From Ornithinibacillus californiensis (GTDB lineage: Bacteria; Bacillota; Bacilli; Bacillales; Amphibacillaceae): a DNA stretch of 64,000 nt. Each line of letters opens with the position of its first letter. The stretch's first letter is position 1. The notes beneath the pieces are model-generated. The model was not told the origin of the DNA. It saw only the letters and a list, made by a program, of their open reading frames with translations, and did not search any database. Of this stretch, positions 15,241 to 23,969 are shown in pieces. The stretch covers positions 62,001 through 126,000 of the forward strand of contig NZ_LDUE01000058.1 in NCBI RefSeq assembly GCF_001038485.1, in the 5' to 3' direction. A program made the translations under genes and the position numbers.

Positions 15241-15618
15241 CTACGAGAGTTCCATGACAGCAAAGTAGTTATCTTCATAATCCGCAAAGTTAAACACTCG
15301 ACCAGCAGGCATTTCGACTACTTCTCCAACTGTTATATTTTTTTCAGTTAACTTGCGATACAGTTGATCAAGATCTTTTGTAAACAGCATTAAAGAAGGA
15401 GTACCAAGATTTAGTTCTGGTTCCATTTTTGCAATTAGTTCCTTATTATGGAGCACAAAACTCGTTTCAGATTCATTTGAAGGAGCAATTTCAATCCACT
15501 GCATCTTGCCGTTATCTTCCCTACTTTTTACAACAAAGCCAAGATTCTCTGTCCAAAAGTTTGCTGCTTCCTCTTGATTCGAAACGTACAACATAATTTG
15601 ACCGATTGCTTGAATCAT
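15241..15618 (-). CDS. VOC (glyoxalase/dioxygenase fold) family protein
   Basis: A 125-residue protein with two beta-alpha-beta-beta-beta halves: IGQIMLYVSNQEEAANFW at the start, and GRVFNFADYEDNYFAVME at the end carrying the metal-ligand-type Glu. Members include glyoxalase I, extradiol dioxygenases and antibiotic-binding proteins; the substrate cannot be assigned. Directly upstream lies a truncated second VOC fragment. Confidence 0.87.
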   Translation of the reverse strand: MIQAIGQIMLYVSNQEEAANFWTENLGFVVKSREDNGKMQWIEIAPSNESETSFVLHNKELIAKMEPELNLGTPSLMLFTKDLDQLYRKLTEKNITVGEVVEMPAGRVFNFADYEDNYFAVMELS

Positions 15619-15636
15619 TCTAACACCTCTAATCCA

Positions 15637-15783
15637 TTATTGGTATGCACTTTCATCCATAAAGAATAGTTCCCAGTGGTGCCCATCTAAATCGTGAAAA
15701 CTTGTGCCGTACATTGGGCCATTTTCTGTTGGTTCATAATCAAGTTCTTCACCTGCCATAGGAGATCCACCTAAGGGAACCTC
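15637..15783 (-). pseudogene. C-terminal remnant of a VOC/PhnB-like protein
   Basis: The frame encodes EVPLGGSPMAGEELDYE, then MYGTSFHDLDGHHWELFF and MDESAYQ, ending in a proper TAA. The SFxDLDGHxWE end is the classic C-terminus of PhnB/glyoxalase-like VOC proteins. The N-terminal two thirds are missing; the adjoining sequence is the 3' end of the next gene (stop at 15784). It is a deletion remnant without its own start. Confidence 0.72.
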
Positions 15784-16662
15784 CTATTTATATATTTCGT
15801 TTTCAAATGTCTGACCATCCGAGTAAACCACTCTAGCTACTAGCCGCATGTCTTCGTATGGCTCCATATTGTTTAAGACATAGAATCGGTATCCCTCATC
15901 TTCATCTTGTAACTTAAACTGAACCTCATCAACTAGATTGTTATTTTCATATTTAAGTAGATAGGCTTCTTCCACAAGATTGTCCATGTCTTTTCCCATA
16001 TGGTGATACAGCACAACATGCACTTCACCATCAACCAAGTCGATATTCGTGTCTATGTTGCCATATTGTTGTGGCCCATATTCCTCTAAGTAGGCTATCT
16101 CTATATCCCCGTTTTTAATAGACCCATCACTGTTTTGCACAGAGACATAGTATCTAAAATCTTCCTTAGGATTATATTCATCGATCTCCACTTCTCCCAT
16201 ATTATCACCATCAAGCACCGCGACACTCCAGTACGGTTTCATATCCAGTTCGAATGGAATGACGACTTGATAAAGGCCTTGCTGAAATTCTTCAGCTGGA
16301 ATAGCTGTATAATCCTCATTTTCACCTATCGTGTAATTGAAAATCACTTCCGAATCGCTTTGAAGTTCCTTTACTTGCCATTCGAAAATCGCTTCAATAT
16401 TTTGAGAATCGATCGGTTTAACATCCATCTCCATTCTACCAAGCCAGCTTTGTTGCTCATAAAATTCCGTTAAGGCGTTTTGGACCGTACTATTTTGATC
16501 ACTAACAATACTCCGCATATCATGTTGCATGCTAATTAGTTCTTGCATTCTTCCTTCCATATAGGTTAACTTTGACGATACCGTCATAATCAAAAACAGA
16601 CAAACTATCAAAGCACCGCCAACAAAGATACTAAAATAAAAATACGCTTTCTCCCTATCCAT
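15784..16662 (-). CDS. membrane-anchored protein of unknown function
   Basis: A 292-residue protein. One N-terminal membrane segment (about 8-28) is followed by a short coiled-coil-like stretch with many Glu, Gln and Met residues (35-65) and a large extracytoplasmic part rich in Asp, Glu and Tyr that appears beta-rich. No lipobox and no recognised domain. The composition (YDNNLVDEVQFK-type strands) suggests an Ig-like surface domain, but this is a guess. The ATG is preceded by AGGAGGTAG. Confidence 0.78.
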   Translation of the reverse strand: MDREKAYFYFSIFVGGALIVCLFLIMTVSSKLTYMEGRMQELISMQHDMRSIVSDQNSTVQNALTEFYEQQSWLGRMEMDVKPIDSQNIEAIFEWQVKELQSDSEVIFNYTIGENEDYTAIPAEEFQQGLYQVVIPFELDMKPYWSVAVLDGDNMGEVEIDEYNPKEDFRYYVSVQNSDGSIKNGDIEIAYLEEYGPQQYGNIDTNIDLVDGEVHVVLYHHMGKDMDNLVEEAYLLKYENNNLVDEVQFKLQDEDEGYRFYVLNNMEPYEDMRLVARVVYSDGQTFENEIYK

Positions 16663-16690
16663 CCCCTACCTCCTTTCTAGTTTACATAAT

Positions 16691-16706
16691 GAGGGACAGT
16701 CCCCCC
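16691..16706. repeat. short GAGGGACAGTCCCCCC element
   Basis: A half-size member of the dispersed GGGACAGTCCC family. GGGACAGTCCC is nearly self-complementary. It lies exactly at the stop codon of the DoxX-like gene. Confidence 0.55.
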
Positions 16707-17083
16707 TAAGGTCTACTTTTTAGTAAGCCTTGGAAGCTTGCGCGGTAATGCCATGCTAGGAATCCTTCTAGCACGGTTACGAATATAGCTAATACAAGTA
16801 ACTCAGGGTCAACAAACAGATGAAAAGCTAAAATATTTACGATAATGCCAGCCAATACAACGAGAACTAATGGAACGAACCGACGAATAATTAGTAAAAT
16901 TCCAGCTACAATCTCTACCCCTTTTTCAAGTGCTAACAGATAACCATCACCGAGAAACTCCATAGCATCCGGACTTGTTGGTGCAAAAGGTTCAAACCCA
17001 AACAACACCGCATATCCATTTAATCCTGCCCCAAGAAAAATTGCCCCAAGCACAACCTCAGCTATTCGAACTAAGATATTCAT
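16706..17083 (-). CDS. DoxX-like small membrane protein
   Basis: A 125-residue protein with four predicted membrane segments (about 5-20, 48-66, 68-90 and 94-112). The first helix IAEVVLGAIFLGAGLNGY and the second LEKGVEIVAGILLIIRRFVPL resemble the DoxX/DoxD superfamily. Members are often linked to redox or detoxification functions, but none can be assigned here. The ATG is preceded by GGGGGAG. The 276 bp upstream hold only the nested repeat at 17185 and the cre for the divergent gene. Confidence 0.75.
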   Translation of the reverse strand: MNILVRIAEVVLGAIFLGAGLNGYAVLFGFEPFAPTSPDAMEFLGDGYLLALEKGVEIVAGILLIIRRFVPLVLVVLAGIIVNILAFHLFVDPELLVLAIFVTVLEGFLAWHYRASFQGLLKSRP

Positions 17084-17184
17084 CCTAACTCCCCCAACGC
17101 TTCAAATTTAAGGTCCTTTATTTCGCCTTTATCTTACCATATATATTAGCCCAATTATATGAATAACCAAAAAAATTAATCATC

Positions 17185-17255
17185 GGGACGAGGGACAGGT
17201 TTACCGTCCCAAAATCTATCATTGCACTGGGACAAAGAACCTGTCCCTCTGTCCC
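17185..17255. repeat. nested GGGACAGGTT inverted repeat
   Basis: GGGAC-GAGGGACAGGTT at the left is mirrored by AACCTGTCCCTC-T-GTCCC at the right. Internal GTCCC and GGGAC copies lie near the centre, around an AT-rich loop of about 18 bases. It is the largest member of the dispersed family and lies in the divergent gap upstream of the CoA-transferase gene. Confidence 0.7.
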
Positions 17256-17267
17256 AGAAGTTAACAG

Positions 17268-17281
17268 GGTAAACGTTTACA
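17268..17281. promoter_or_regulatory. cre box upstream of the CoA-transferase gene
   Basis: GGTAAACGTTTACA; its reverse complement TGTAAACGTTTACC fits the cre consensus at all but the final position. A TATACT at 17290-17295 could be the -10 box, which would place the cre across the -35/spacer region and predict CcpA repression. Confidence 0.72.
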
Positions 17282-17359
17282 AATCATGTTATACTATCAA
17301 TAAAGATTGACTTGTAATTTTACAATTAGTCATCATGATTTAGAAAGGTTGGTTCAGCT

Positions 17360-18640
17360 ATGATTAACAACAACACAAAGGAAAAATCCCCATCTGAAAT
17401 TCTATCTATTCTATCAAACTATAAAGATATTATTGTCGGCATGGCTAATGGTGAACCTGACACCATTTTAAATATGATCGATGAACACCCCAACGCTTTC
17501 TCCGAAGTTAAGATTCACCAAATGTTGGAGATGAAAAGTCGCCGCTATATTCAAGGTGATTTTCCTTCTATCCGTTATGTATCGTATTTTATGGGGGCTC
17601 ACTCCCGTAAGGCATTTGCAAATGGAAAATGTGACCTAATACCAAACCACTTTCATCAAATGCCACAATTACTCGATAGCATCTGTCAAAAACCAATCAT
17701 CGTTTGCCAAGCATCGCCAATGGATGAGGAAGGATATTTTTCTCTAGGGACAGAGGCTGACTATGTCGTTCATTTTATTGGTAAAGCTCCTTTTGTCATT
17801 CAAGTAAATAAACATGTTCCAAAAACAAATGGAACTAACAAAATACACCTATCACAGATTGAAGGTTTTATCCAAGAGGATCAACCGCTTCATGAACTAC
17901 CAACGATACCTGTCCGCGATATCGATCAAAAAATCGCCGAATATGTTGCAGAACGCATTGATAATGGCTCGACGCTTCAGGTTGGAATTGGCGGGATACC
18001 AAATGCGGTAGTAAGTTTACTAAGTAATCATCGTGAAATTGGTATTCACACGGAAATGCTGACAGATGGCGTTATTGACTTAGTTCAACAAGGTGTCGTT
18101 ACAGGTACCAAGAAAAAAACACATCCTGAGAAAATCATTGCTACTTTTGCCTTAGGATCTAAAAAGTTATATGACTTCATAGATGGTAATAAGCAGTTGA
18201 AGATGTTATCCGTCGATCAAGTGAATGATCCTCGAAACATCGCCCAAGAGGACAATATGGTGGCAATCAATTCCACAACAGAAGTGGATTTCTATGGCCA
18301 ATGTGCATCAGAAACGGTTGCAGGGAAATATTATAGTTCCACAGGTGGACAAGTTGATTTTGGAACTGGCGTGAGATTTGCAAAGAACGGAAAAGGGTTT
18401 ATTTGCCTCTACTCTACCGCCAAAAATGATACGATTTCTCGAATCAAACCAATTCTAGCACCAGGATCTGTTGTGACAACTTCTAAAAATGATGTGGACT
18501 ATATCGTTACTGAGTATGGGATCGCCCATATGAGAGGGAAATCTATTTTTGATCGAACAAAAGCTTTAATTGATATTGCTCATCCGAAGTTTCGTGAGGA
18601 GTTAGAATTTGAAGCGAAGAAATTAGGCTTTCTCATCTAA
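17360..18640 (+). CDS. acetyl-CoA hydrolase/transferase family (4-hydroxybutyrate/acetate CoA-transferase-like)
   Basis: A 426-residue cytoplasmic enzyme of the class that moves CoA between carboxylates or hydrolyses acyl-CoA. The N-terminal half holds the YVSYFMGAHSRKA and CQASPMDEEGYFSLG motifs. The C-terminal half holds VGIGGIPNAV, the probable catalytic Glu in INSTTEVDFYGQ and the EYGIAHMRGKS signature. ATG start with AGAAAGG upstream. A cre box precedes it, as expected for a carboxylate-metabolism gene, and it ends at a strong bidirectional terminator. The true acyl acceptor is unknown. Confidence 0.87.
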   Translation: MINNNTKEKSPSEILSILSNYKDIIVGMANGEPDTILNMIDEHPNAFSEVKIHQMLEMKSRRYIQGDFPSIRYVSYFMGAHSRKAFANGKCDLIPNHFHQMPQLLDSICQKPIIVCQASPMDEEGYFSLGTEADYVVHFIGKAPFVIQVNKHVPKTNGTNKIHLSQIEGFIQEDQPLHELPTIPVRDIDQKIAEYVAERIDNGSTLQVGIGGIPNAVVSLLSNHREIGIHTEMLTDGVIDLVQQGVVTGTKKKTHPEKIIATFALGSKKLYDFIDGNKQLKMLSVDQVNDPRNIAQEDNMVAINSTTEVDFYGQCASETVAGKYYSSTGGQVDFGTGVRFAKNGKGFICLYSTAKNDTISRIKPILAPGSVVTTSKNDVDYIVTEYGIAHMRGKSIFDRTKALIDIAHPKFREELEFEAKKLGFLI

Positions 18641-18686
18641 AAAAGGCGTACAATCCCACCTTCTATAGGGATTGTACGCCTTTTTA
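18639..18686. terminator. bidirectional terminator between convergent genes
   Basis: A 13-bp perfect stem (18644-18656 with 18668-18680) flanked by A-runs and T-runs, so it can end transcription of both the CoA-transferase gene (plus) and the SEC-C gene (minus). Confidence 0.92.
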
Positions 18687-19886
18687 TTTTCCACAGCATT
18701 TCTTATATTTTTTCCCACTACCGCATATACAGGGATCGTTTCTACCAATCTTAATCACCTTTTCAACTGCAGCTAGATTGCCTCGTCTACCCGGAGTATC
18801 ATCTCTCATTGCGCTTAACTCATTAGGTGACCAGCCTTTTAAAAACCATTGCCTTGTATGATTCAAAAGTGGAACAAGATGGCTCGTAATTGCTTCTACT
18901 GTTTCCAAACTGTCAAACTCTAGAAAACTCTCAAGAAATTCCATAATATCATTTAGAGTATCACCAGATTTAGCGGCTAAAGCACAATCAGAAGTAATTG
19001 CTTCCGCATCTTCCTTATCCACTTCATAATACTCCATCAAAAAGTTCACAAAGCGAACATGATGTTTATTTTTGTCTACGAAATCGTGTTCTGAAGCTGC
19101 TAGTATCTGTTTTTTTGTAAAAGGATAATATTCCAAACTACTACGGCTCTTATGTTCTTTCTTTATGACACTAGGTTCTTCTACTTCAAAGTTAGAAAAG
19201 CCTTCTGAATCAACAAAATGTTCCTTTTTGTATTTATTCGCATTAAATATAACATCAAAAAATTCCCTTACTTCTACCGGCTCATCTAAATATTTCTCAA
19301 GAAGGTCTATTAACTGAAAGCTAGTAAGCGTTCCATAATAATATAAGAGGCCGTTTGTTAGGTTGATCCATTCGGTGTTCCGTTGAAGTACTTTATTAAG
19401 CTCCTTATCTTTGGCCAAAGCCTGTACAGATTCAATAATTTCAACAGGAATGGTAAGGACTTTTTGTCCATTAAACGTCCCCATATAAACAAAACCACTT
19501 TCACGCAGATACTGTGCTTGATGTTTAAATAACTTTGGCGCCGAAATATATCCGCCACTCCGAGCCATTTTGACCAACAATCGAAAACGTTCCTCATCTA
19601 GTCTAACGCAGAACTCTCTCAGTGCTTTAGGAATAATATCTTCTATTAAGTCGATTAATTCAGCCTTTTTTAACGCACTAGCCTTTTCGATTCCTAAGCT
19701 TTTTCTAATGTCGTGTAACTCATCCTTTGTATATCTACTTAGTCCCTCTTTAATCGTAATCGGTAACGTTATTTCGCTCCAGTATCTTTTTTCTAATTTT
19801 TCTTCTCGTTCAAGTACATCATTTTTCATCTCTTTTAAAGCATGAAGCAACTTATTTGCATCATTTCGACTTAGTTTACTTGTCAT
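18684..19886 (-). CDS. SEC-C motif protein with SAP/Rho-N-like segment
   Basis: About 400 residues. Near the N-terminus a SAP or Rho-N-like helical segment (YTKDELHDIRKSLGIEKASA, then LKKAELIDLIE) suggests nucleic-acid or protein binding. A long helical middle follows. The C-terminus is a typical SEC-C zinc-binding motif (GRNDPCICGSGKKYKKCC) as in SecA. The ATG at 19886 is chosen because AGGAG lies 8 bp upstream; the longer frame needs a TTG without a site. The function is unknown; related proteins are annotated only by the SEC-C tail. Confidence 0.83.
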   Translation of the reverse strand: MTSKLSRNDANKLLHALKEMKNDVLEREEKLEKRYWSEITLPITIKEGLSRYTKDELHDIRKSLGIEKASALKKAELIDLIEDIIPKALREFCVRLDEERFRLLVKMARSGGYISAPKLFKHQAQYLRESGFVYMGTFNGQKVLTIPVEIIESVQALAKDKELNKVLQRNTEWINLTNGLLYYYGTLTSFQLIDLLEKYLDEPVEVREFFDVIFNANKYKKEHFVDSEGFSNFEVEEPSVIKKEHKSRSSLEYYPFTKKQILAASEHDFVDKNKHHVRFVNFLMEYYEVDKEDAEAITSDCALAAKSGDTLNDIMEFLESFLEFDSLETVEAITSHLVPLLNHTRQWFLKGWSPNELSAMRDDTPGRRGNLAAVEKVIKIGRNDPCICGSGKKYKKCCGK

Positions 19887-19940
19887 ATAATTACTCCTAT
19901 ACAAAGTATGTCTTTCTCCTTAAGGATATTTTAACATATT

Positions 19941-19957
19941 GAGGGACAGTCCCCCTC
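19941..19957. repeat. short GAGGGACAGTCCCCC element
   Basis: A short member of the GGGACAGTCCC family in the divergent gap between the SEC-C gene and the GGDEF/EAL gene. Confidence 0.55.
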
Positions 19958-20025
19958 TAAAACGATTAATACAACTAAGTTTGCAAATACTAATTAATAA
20001 CTTATCTTGTAGGAGTGTAAACACT

Positions 20026-22776
20026 TTGATTCACACGTCAACTAGTCCTTTACTTCATACCATTTCGATTTTAATTGTTATCATTTCTTCCTACACGACG
20101 TTAGTCTTAGTAGAACGGATTTTTGATGAACTACGCACACGTAAAGTAATCTGGATTATTGCGGGTGCACTAATTATGGCAACCGGGATATTTTCTATGC
20201 ACTTTATTGGTATGATTGCTCATCATGTTGCCGATCCGATGACTTACGATGGGATTCTCCTAATCACGTCTTATTTATTTGCATTTATTTCATCACTATT
20301 AGCATTCTTAATTTTATATATCCATCCTCTGTCAAAGATCAAAACGTTTTTAAGTGGGGTAGCAATCGGTATAGGAATAATTTCGTTACACCTTACTGCC
20401 TTATATTCAATGATTGAACCATTTCAAATGAATTATAGTTCCGTATATTTTTATCTTTCTATCGTATTTGCGATTTTATTTTCGATTCTCTCTATTAACA
20501 TGTTTGTAAAAATGAGAGACAAACCGGACCAGTCGGTTAGTCGAACGGGAATTAGTGCGCTACTACTAGGGTTAACCATATCAATTATGCACCATTGTGG
20601 GATGAGAGCAGTCGAATTTATCCCACACGAACATGACCCTTTCAACCTCACAGGGATTGATACATTTACATTAGGAATTATATTAACCATAAGTTCCCTA
20701 TTAATTATCATTATCACACTAATTACTGCAATCTTTGATGGTCACGTTTTGAAAAAGGAAAGAAAATATGTCAAACAACTGATAGAAAGTGAAAATCGAT
20801 ATCAGAATCTAGTAGAAAACTCTCCTGTTCCACTAATCGTCCATGATGGTAAACATATATTATTTATAAACACAGTAAGCTTAAAAATCATTCATGCTTC
20901 GAAAAAAAGTGAAATTATTGGTAAACCAATCATGGACTTTGTTCATCCAGATTTTATCGAAATTACGAAGGTACGCCTTCATCAAGTAAAGGCAGGTAAA
21001 CCATTAGGATTTAAAGATATTAAACTAATTGCCTTAGATGGGACAACCATTGATGCAGAAACTACAATAATGCCCATCATTTATGAAAACAAACCTGCTT
21101 TTCAATTAATTCTGCGAGATTTAACGGAGCAAAATAAAGTAAAAAGAGAACTATCAGAGAAAGAACAGCGCTTCACTTCCCTTTTCGAGTACAACCCAGA
21201 CCCTGTTTTTTCGTTTGATCATACTGGTAAATTTCAGGAAGTAAATGCTGCTATCTGGGATATTCTAGGATATTCGAAAGACGATCTCCTTCAGATGGTC
21301 TTTCACGATTTAATAGACCCAGATTACGCAGACCTAGCTACAGAGAAATTTGAGGAAGCCTTAAAAGGGAAACCTCAAGAATATGAGTTAGTTGCCCTTG
21401 CAAAGGATGGAAGAAGAATTCCAGCGAGTATTAGCACTATTCCAATTATAGTAGACAACAAGGTTACAGGTGTTTTTGGAATTGCTAAAGATAAGACGAA
21501 AGAAAAAGAAGCCTTCCACAGAATCCAGCAGCTTGCCTATACGGATCAATTAACAGGACTAGCTAACCGTAGATGGTTTTATCAGCAACTAGAAAAGGTC
21601 ATCTCTAAAAGTCGGGAAGAACAACACTCTGTAGCTGTACTAGCAATTGACTTCGATGATTTTAAAGATATCAATGATTCGTTAGGACACCATATTGGCG
21701 ATTTATTTCTCCAAAAGGTCTCGCAGAAGCTAAATGATTTCAAAAAAGAAAATAGCTATATTGCGCGTGTAGGTGGTGATGAATTTTGCATTCTATTAGA
21801 GGACGTAACGAAAGAAGAAACTATTCGTATTACTGAAAATATGCTCCGTGCACTAAATTGCCCCATCACTATATCCGGACACGAATTGCTCGTGACGTTA
21901 TCAATTGGAATTAGCATAGAGTCAGGATCTTCTATTGATGCAGAGGCTTTATTAAGTCAAGCAGATTTAGCGATGTATTTAGCTAAGGAAAAAGGCAAAA
22001 ACAACTATCAATTCTTTAATGAACGATTAAATGAGAAGATTGAAAGAAGATTGCAGTTAGAAAATGCCTTACGAAAGGCAATACAGAACAACGAGCTAAC
22101 GCTTGTTTACCAACCCCAAGTTGACATCCATTCAAACCAACTGGTTGGATTAGAAGCATTGCTCAGGTGGAATCCATCTTTTGGCAATGTACGCCCTGAT
22201 GAATTCATTCCAATCGCAGAAAGGACAGGACTTATTGTCCCCATTGGAGAGTGGGTTCTCCGAGAAGCTTGTAGGCGGATAAATCAATGGAAGGAACATA
22301 AATATTTACATGTCCCCATCTCAATAAACATTTCAGCAAGACAGTTCTCCGACCCACGCTTTCGGGATAAAGTATTACAAATTGTTAAGGAAGAAAATAT
22401 TGACCCTGAATACCTAGAAATTGAAATTACGGAAAGTGTCATGATGAATTTGGACGATTATTCCCAGTTAGTACAGGAACTTAGGGAATTAGGTATTAAA
22501 TTTGCCATTGATGATTTCGGTGCAGGCTACTCTTCGTTACATCTCATTGCTACCCTAGATTATGACACATTGAAAATTGATAAATCACTAATCGATGATG
22601 CGATACAAAATGTCCGAAAAAGGCAAATCCTTAAAGCAGTAATCGAATCGATTACTAGTGAGCGTATCGTAGTAGAAGGAATCGAAACTAAGGAGCAAGT
22701 GGAGTTACTGAAGAATTACAACATCATCGGCCAAGGCTACTACTTCAGCCGGCCGCTTCCACCAGAAGAACTATAA
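20026..22776 (+). CDS. MHYT-PAS-PAS-GGDEF-EAL cyclic-di-GMP regulator
   Basis: A large membrane protein (916 residues from the TTG). The N-terminus has seven hydrophobic segments with the MHYT signature motifs MHFIGM, LHLTAL and MHHCGM, a proposed copper, oxygen or NO sensor. Two PAS domains follow (about 260-370 and 380-500). The GGDEF domain is intact (ARVGGDEF), and so is the EAL domain (LEALLRW, EITESVMM, IDDFGAGYSSL, EGIET), so both synthesis and breakdown of c-di-GMP are possible. No RxxD inhibitory site is seen next to GGDEF. The TTG at 20026 is preferred: AGGAG lies 10 bp upstream and the product starts like other MHYT proteins; a longer ATG frame starts at 19939. Confidence 0.9.
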   Translation: MIHTSTSPLLHTISILIVIISSYTTLVLVERIFDELRTRKVIWIIAGALIMATGIFSMHFIGMIAHHVADPMTYDGILLITSYLFAFISSLLAFLILYIHPLSKIKTFLSGVAIGIGIISLHLTALYSMIEPFQMNYSSVYFYLSIVFAILFSILSINMFVKMRDKPDQSVSRTGISALLLGLTISIMHHCGMRAVEFIPHEHDPFNLTGIDTFTLGIILTISSLLIIIITLITAIFDGHVLKKERKYVKQLIESENRYQNLVENSPVPLIVHDGKHILFINTVSLKIIHASKKSEIIGKPIMDFVHPDFIEITKVRLHQVKAGKPLGFKDIKLIALDGTTIDAETTIMPIIYENKPAFQLILRDLTEQNKVKRELSEKEQRFTSLFEYNPDPVFSFDHTGKFQEVNAAIWDILGYSKDDLLQMVFHDLIDPDYADLATEKFEEALKGKPQEYELVALAKDGRRIPASISTIPIIVDNKVTGVFGIAKDKTKEKEAFHRIQQLAYTDQLTGLANRRWFYQQLEKVISKSREEQHSVAVLAIDFDDFKDINDSLGHHIGDLFLQKVSQKLNDFKKENSYIARVGGDEFCILLEDVTKEETIRITENMLRALNCPITISGHELLVTLSIGISIESGSSIDAEALLSQADLAMYLAKEKGKNNYQFFNERLNEKIERRLQLENALRKAIQNNELTLVYQPQVDIHSNQLVGLEALLRWNPSFGNVRPDEFIPIAERTGLIVPIGEWVLREACRRINQWKEHKYLHVPISINISARQFSDPRFRDKVLQIVKEENIDPEYLEIEITESVMMNLDDYSQLVQELRELGIKFAIDDFGAGYSSLHLIATLDYDTLKIDKSLIDDAIQNVRKRQILKAVIESITSERIVVEGIETKEQVELLKNYNIIGQGYYFSRPLPPEEL

Positions 22777-22788
22777 GGGGACTTATAA

Positions 22789-22834
22789 GGGGACTGTCCC
22801 TCTGTGAATATATTCACAGAGGGACAGTCCCCCC
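22789..22834. repeat. long GGGACTGTCCCTCTGTGAA palindrome, possible bidirectional terminator
   Basis: A nearly perfect inverted repeat (GGGGACTGTCCCTCTGTGAA and its complement around a TATA centre) between the convergent GGDEF/EAL and dehydrogenase genes. Long-form copies lie at 32982 and 57477. It could act as a terminator, but it lacks a long T-run. Confidence 0.8.
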
Positions 22835-22847
22835 TTTGCTAGTAAAA

Positions 22848-23798
22848 CTATTCTAGGTTTGCTACTAGTCTACCTGTTACTTCATGTCGTTCTAGTCGTT
22901 CTAAACCTTCTGCTATCTCATCAAATGTAATATAAGAAATAGTTGGATCTAAATGACCTTGAGACATTAGCTCATAAATTGCAGCGATATCTTCTACAGT
23001 TCCACCTACGCTACCTTTTAGTTGAACAGATTTTAGAATTAGATTGCTAGTGTTAATAGTCGTTTCCAGTCTACCCATACCAACTAGAACAACTGTACCA
23101 CCAACCGCAACAGCATCAATTGCTCCAGCTGTTGTCGTACCGAATCCTGCGTAGTCAACAATCAATTCTGGTGCATACTCTGCTAATTCCGATACGTCTT
23201 CTACAACAACTTTACAACCAATTTCTTTTGCTAGTTCACGGGCAGCAGGACTAACATCCGCAGCATAAACCTCACAACCAGCTACAACTGCAGCACGTGC
23301 AGCCATTTGACCTAGTCCACCAATACCGATAACGCCAACCTTCATGCCAGCTTTTGCCCCACCTTTTTGGAACATCGCATGATATGAAGTCATCCCAGCA
23401 TCTGTCCCAGCTGCTGCTTGAGCGAACGTAATATTTTCTGGCATTGGAACTAAATCAACAGCAGGAACTAAAACTTTATTAGCATATCCGCCATCACGAC
23501 CATTACCAGGTCCTAATCCATCTTTCCCTACAGGACATACTCCAACACGGTCACCGACCTTGAAGTCTGTTACTCCATCGCCTACTTCCGTAATAACACC
23601 AGCGATTTCATGTCCTAAGACGATTGGTACTTTTGCTAAAATATTCATCCAACCTGGATCACGTAACGTGGCAACGTCTGAATGACATAATCCAGCAGCC
23701 TTAACATCAATTATTACCGTTCCAGGAGTTGCTACTGGATCGGCCTTTTCTATTAAACGAAGTGGTTCGTTAGTACCTGTAAATTCCCAACCTTTCAT
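22848..23798 (-). CDS. zinc-type alcohol dehydrogenase-like oxidoreductase (MDR family)
   Basis: A 316-residue medium-chain dehydrogenase. The catalytic zinc ligands are in CHSD (about 38) and GHEIAG (about 62). A Rossmann fold with GIGGLGQMAARAA binds NAD(P). The four-cysteine structural zinc lobe of classical alcohol dehydrogenases is absent and is replaced by a Gly-rich loop (GKDGLGPGNGRDGG), so the protein is shorter than usual. It is divergent from a TetR regulator, with operator-like palindromes between, and that regulator probably controls it. The substrate is unknown. Confidence 0.88.
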   Translation of the reverse strand: MKGWEFTGTNEPLRLIEKADPVATPGTVIIDVKAAGLCHSDVATLRDPGWMNILAKVPIVLGHEIAGVITEVGDGVTDFKVGDRVGVCPVGKDGLGPGNGRDGGYANKVLVPAVDLVPMPENITFAQAAAGTDAGMTSYHAMFQKGGAKAGMKVGVIGIGGLGQMAARAAVVAGCEVYAADVSPAARELAKEIGCKVVVEDVSELAEYAPELIVDYAGFGTTTAGAIDAVAVGGTVVLVGMGRLETTINTSNLILKSVQLKGSVGGTVEDIAAIYELMSQGHLDPTISYITFDEIAEGLERLERHEVTGRLVANLE

Positions 23799-23881
23799 AA
23801 TAAACCATACCCCCTAATAATTTAATCCACCTTTAGGATAAGTTGTAAAAACGTTTTCTTCAATCAACAAAAATAACGTAC

Positions 23882-23936
23882 TGTTCAGAAATGAACAAAA
23901 TGAGTTCTTTTGTTCATTAAATTTGCGGAAATTTAA
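23882..23936. promoter_or_regulatory. palindromic operators in the dehydrogenase/TetR intergenic gap
   Basis: A perfect 11-bp inverted repeat AATGAACAAAA / TTTTGTTCATT (23890-23900, 23908-23918) is adjoined by a further TGTTCA half-site at 23882. A second palindrome TTAAATTT-GCGG-AAATTTAA lies at 23917-23936. The position in the divergent gap suggests binding by the adjacent TetR protein; which palindrome is the operator is unknown. Confidence 0.65.
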
Positions 23937-23969
23937 TGTTTTAGAGATACTTATAGAGAGGTGAGCCTT

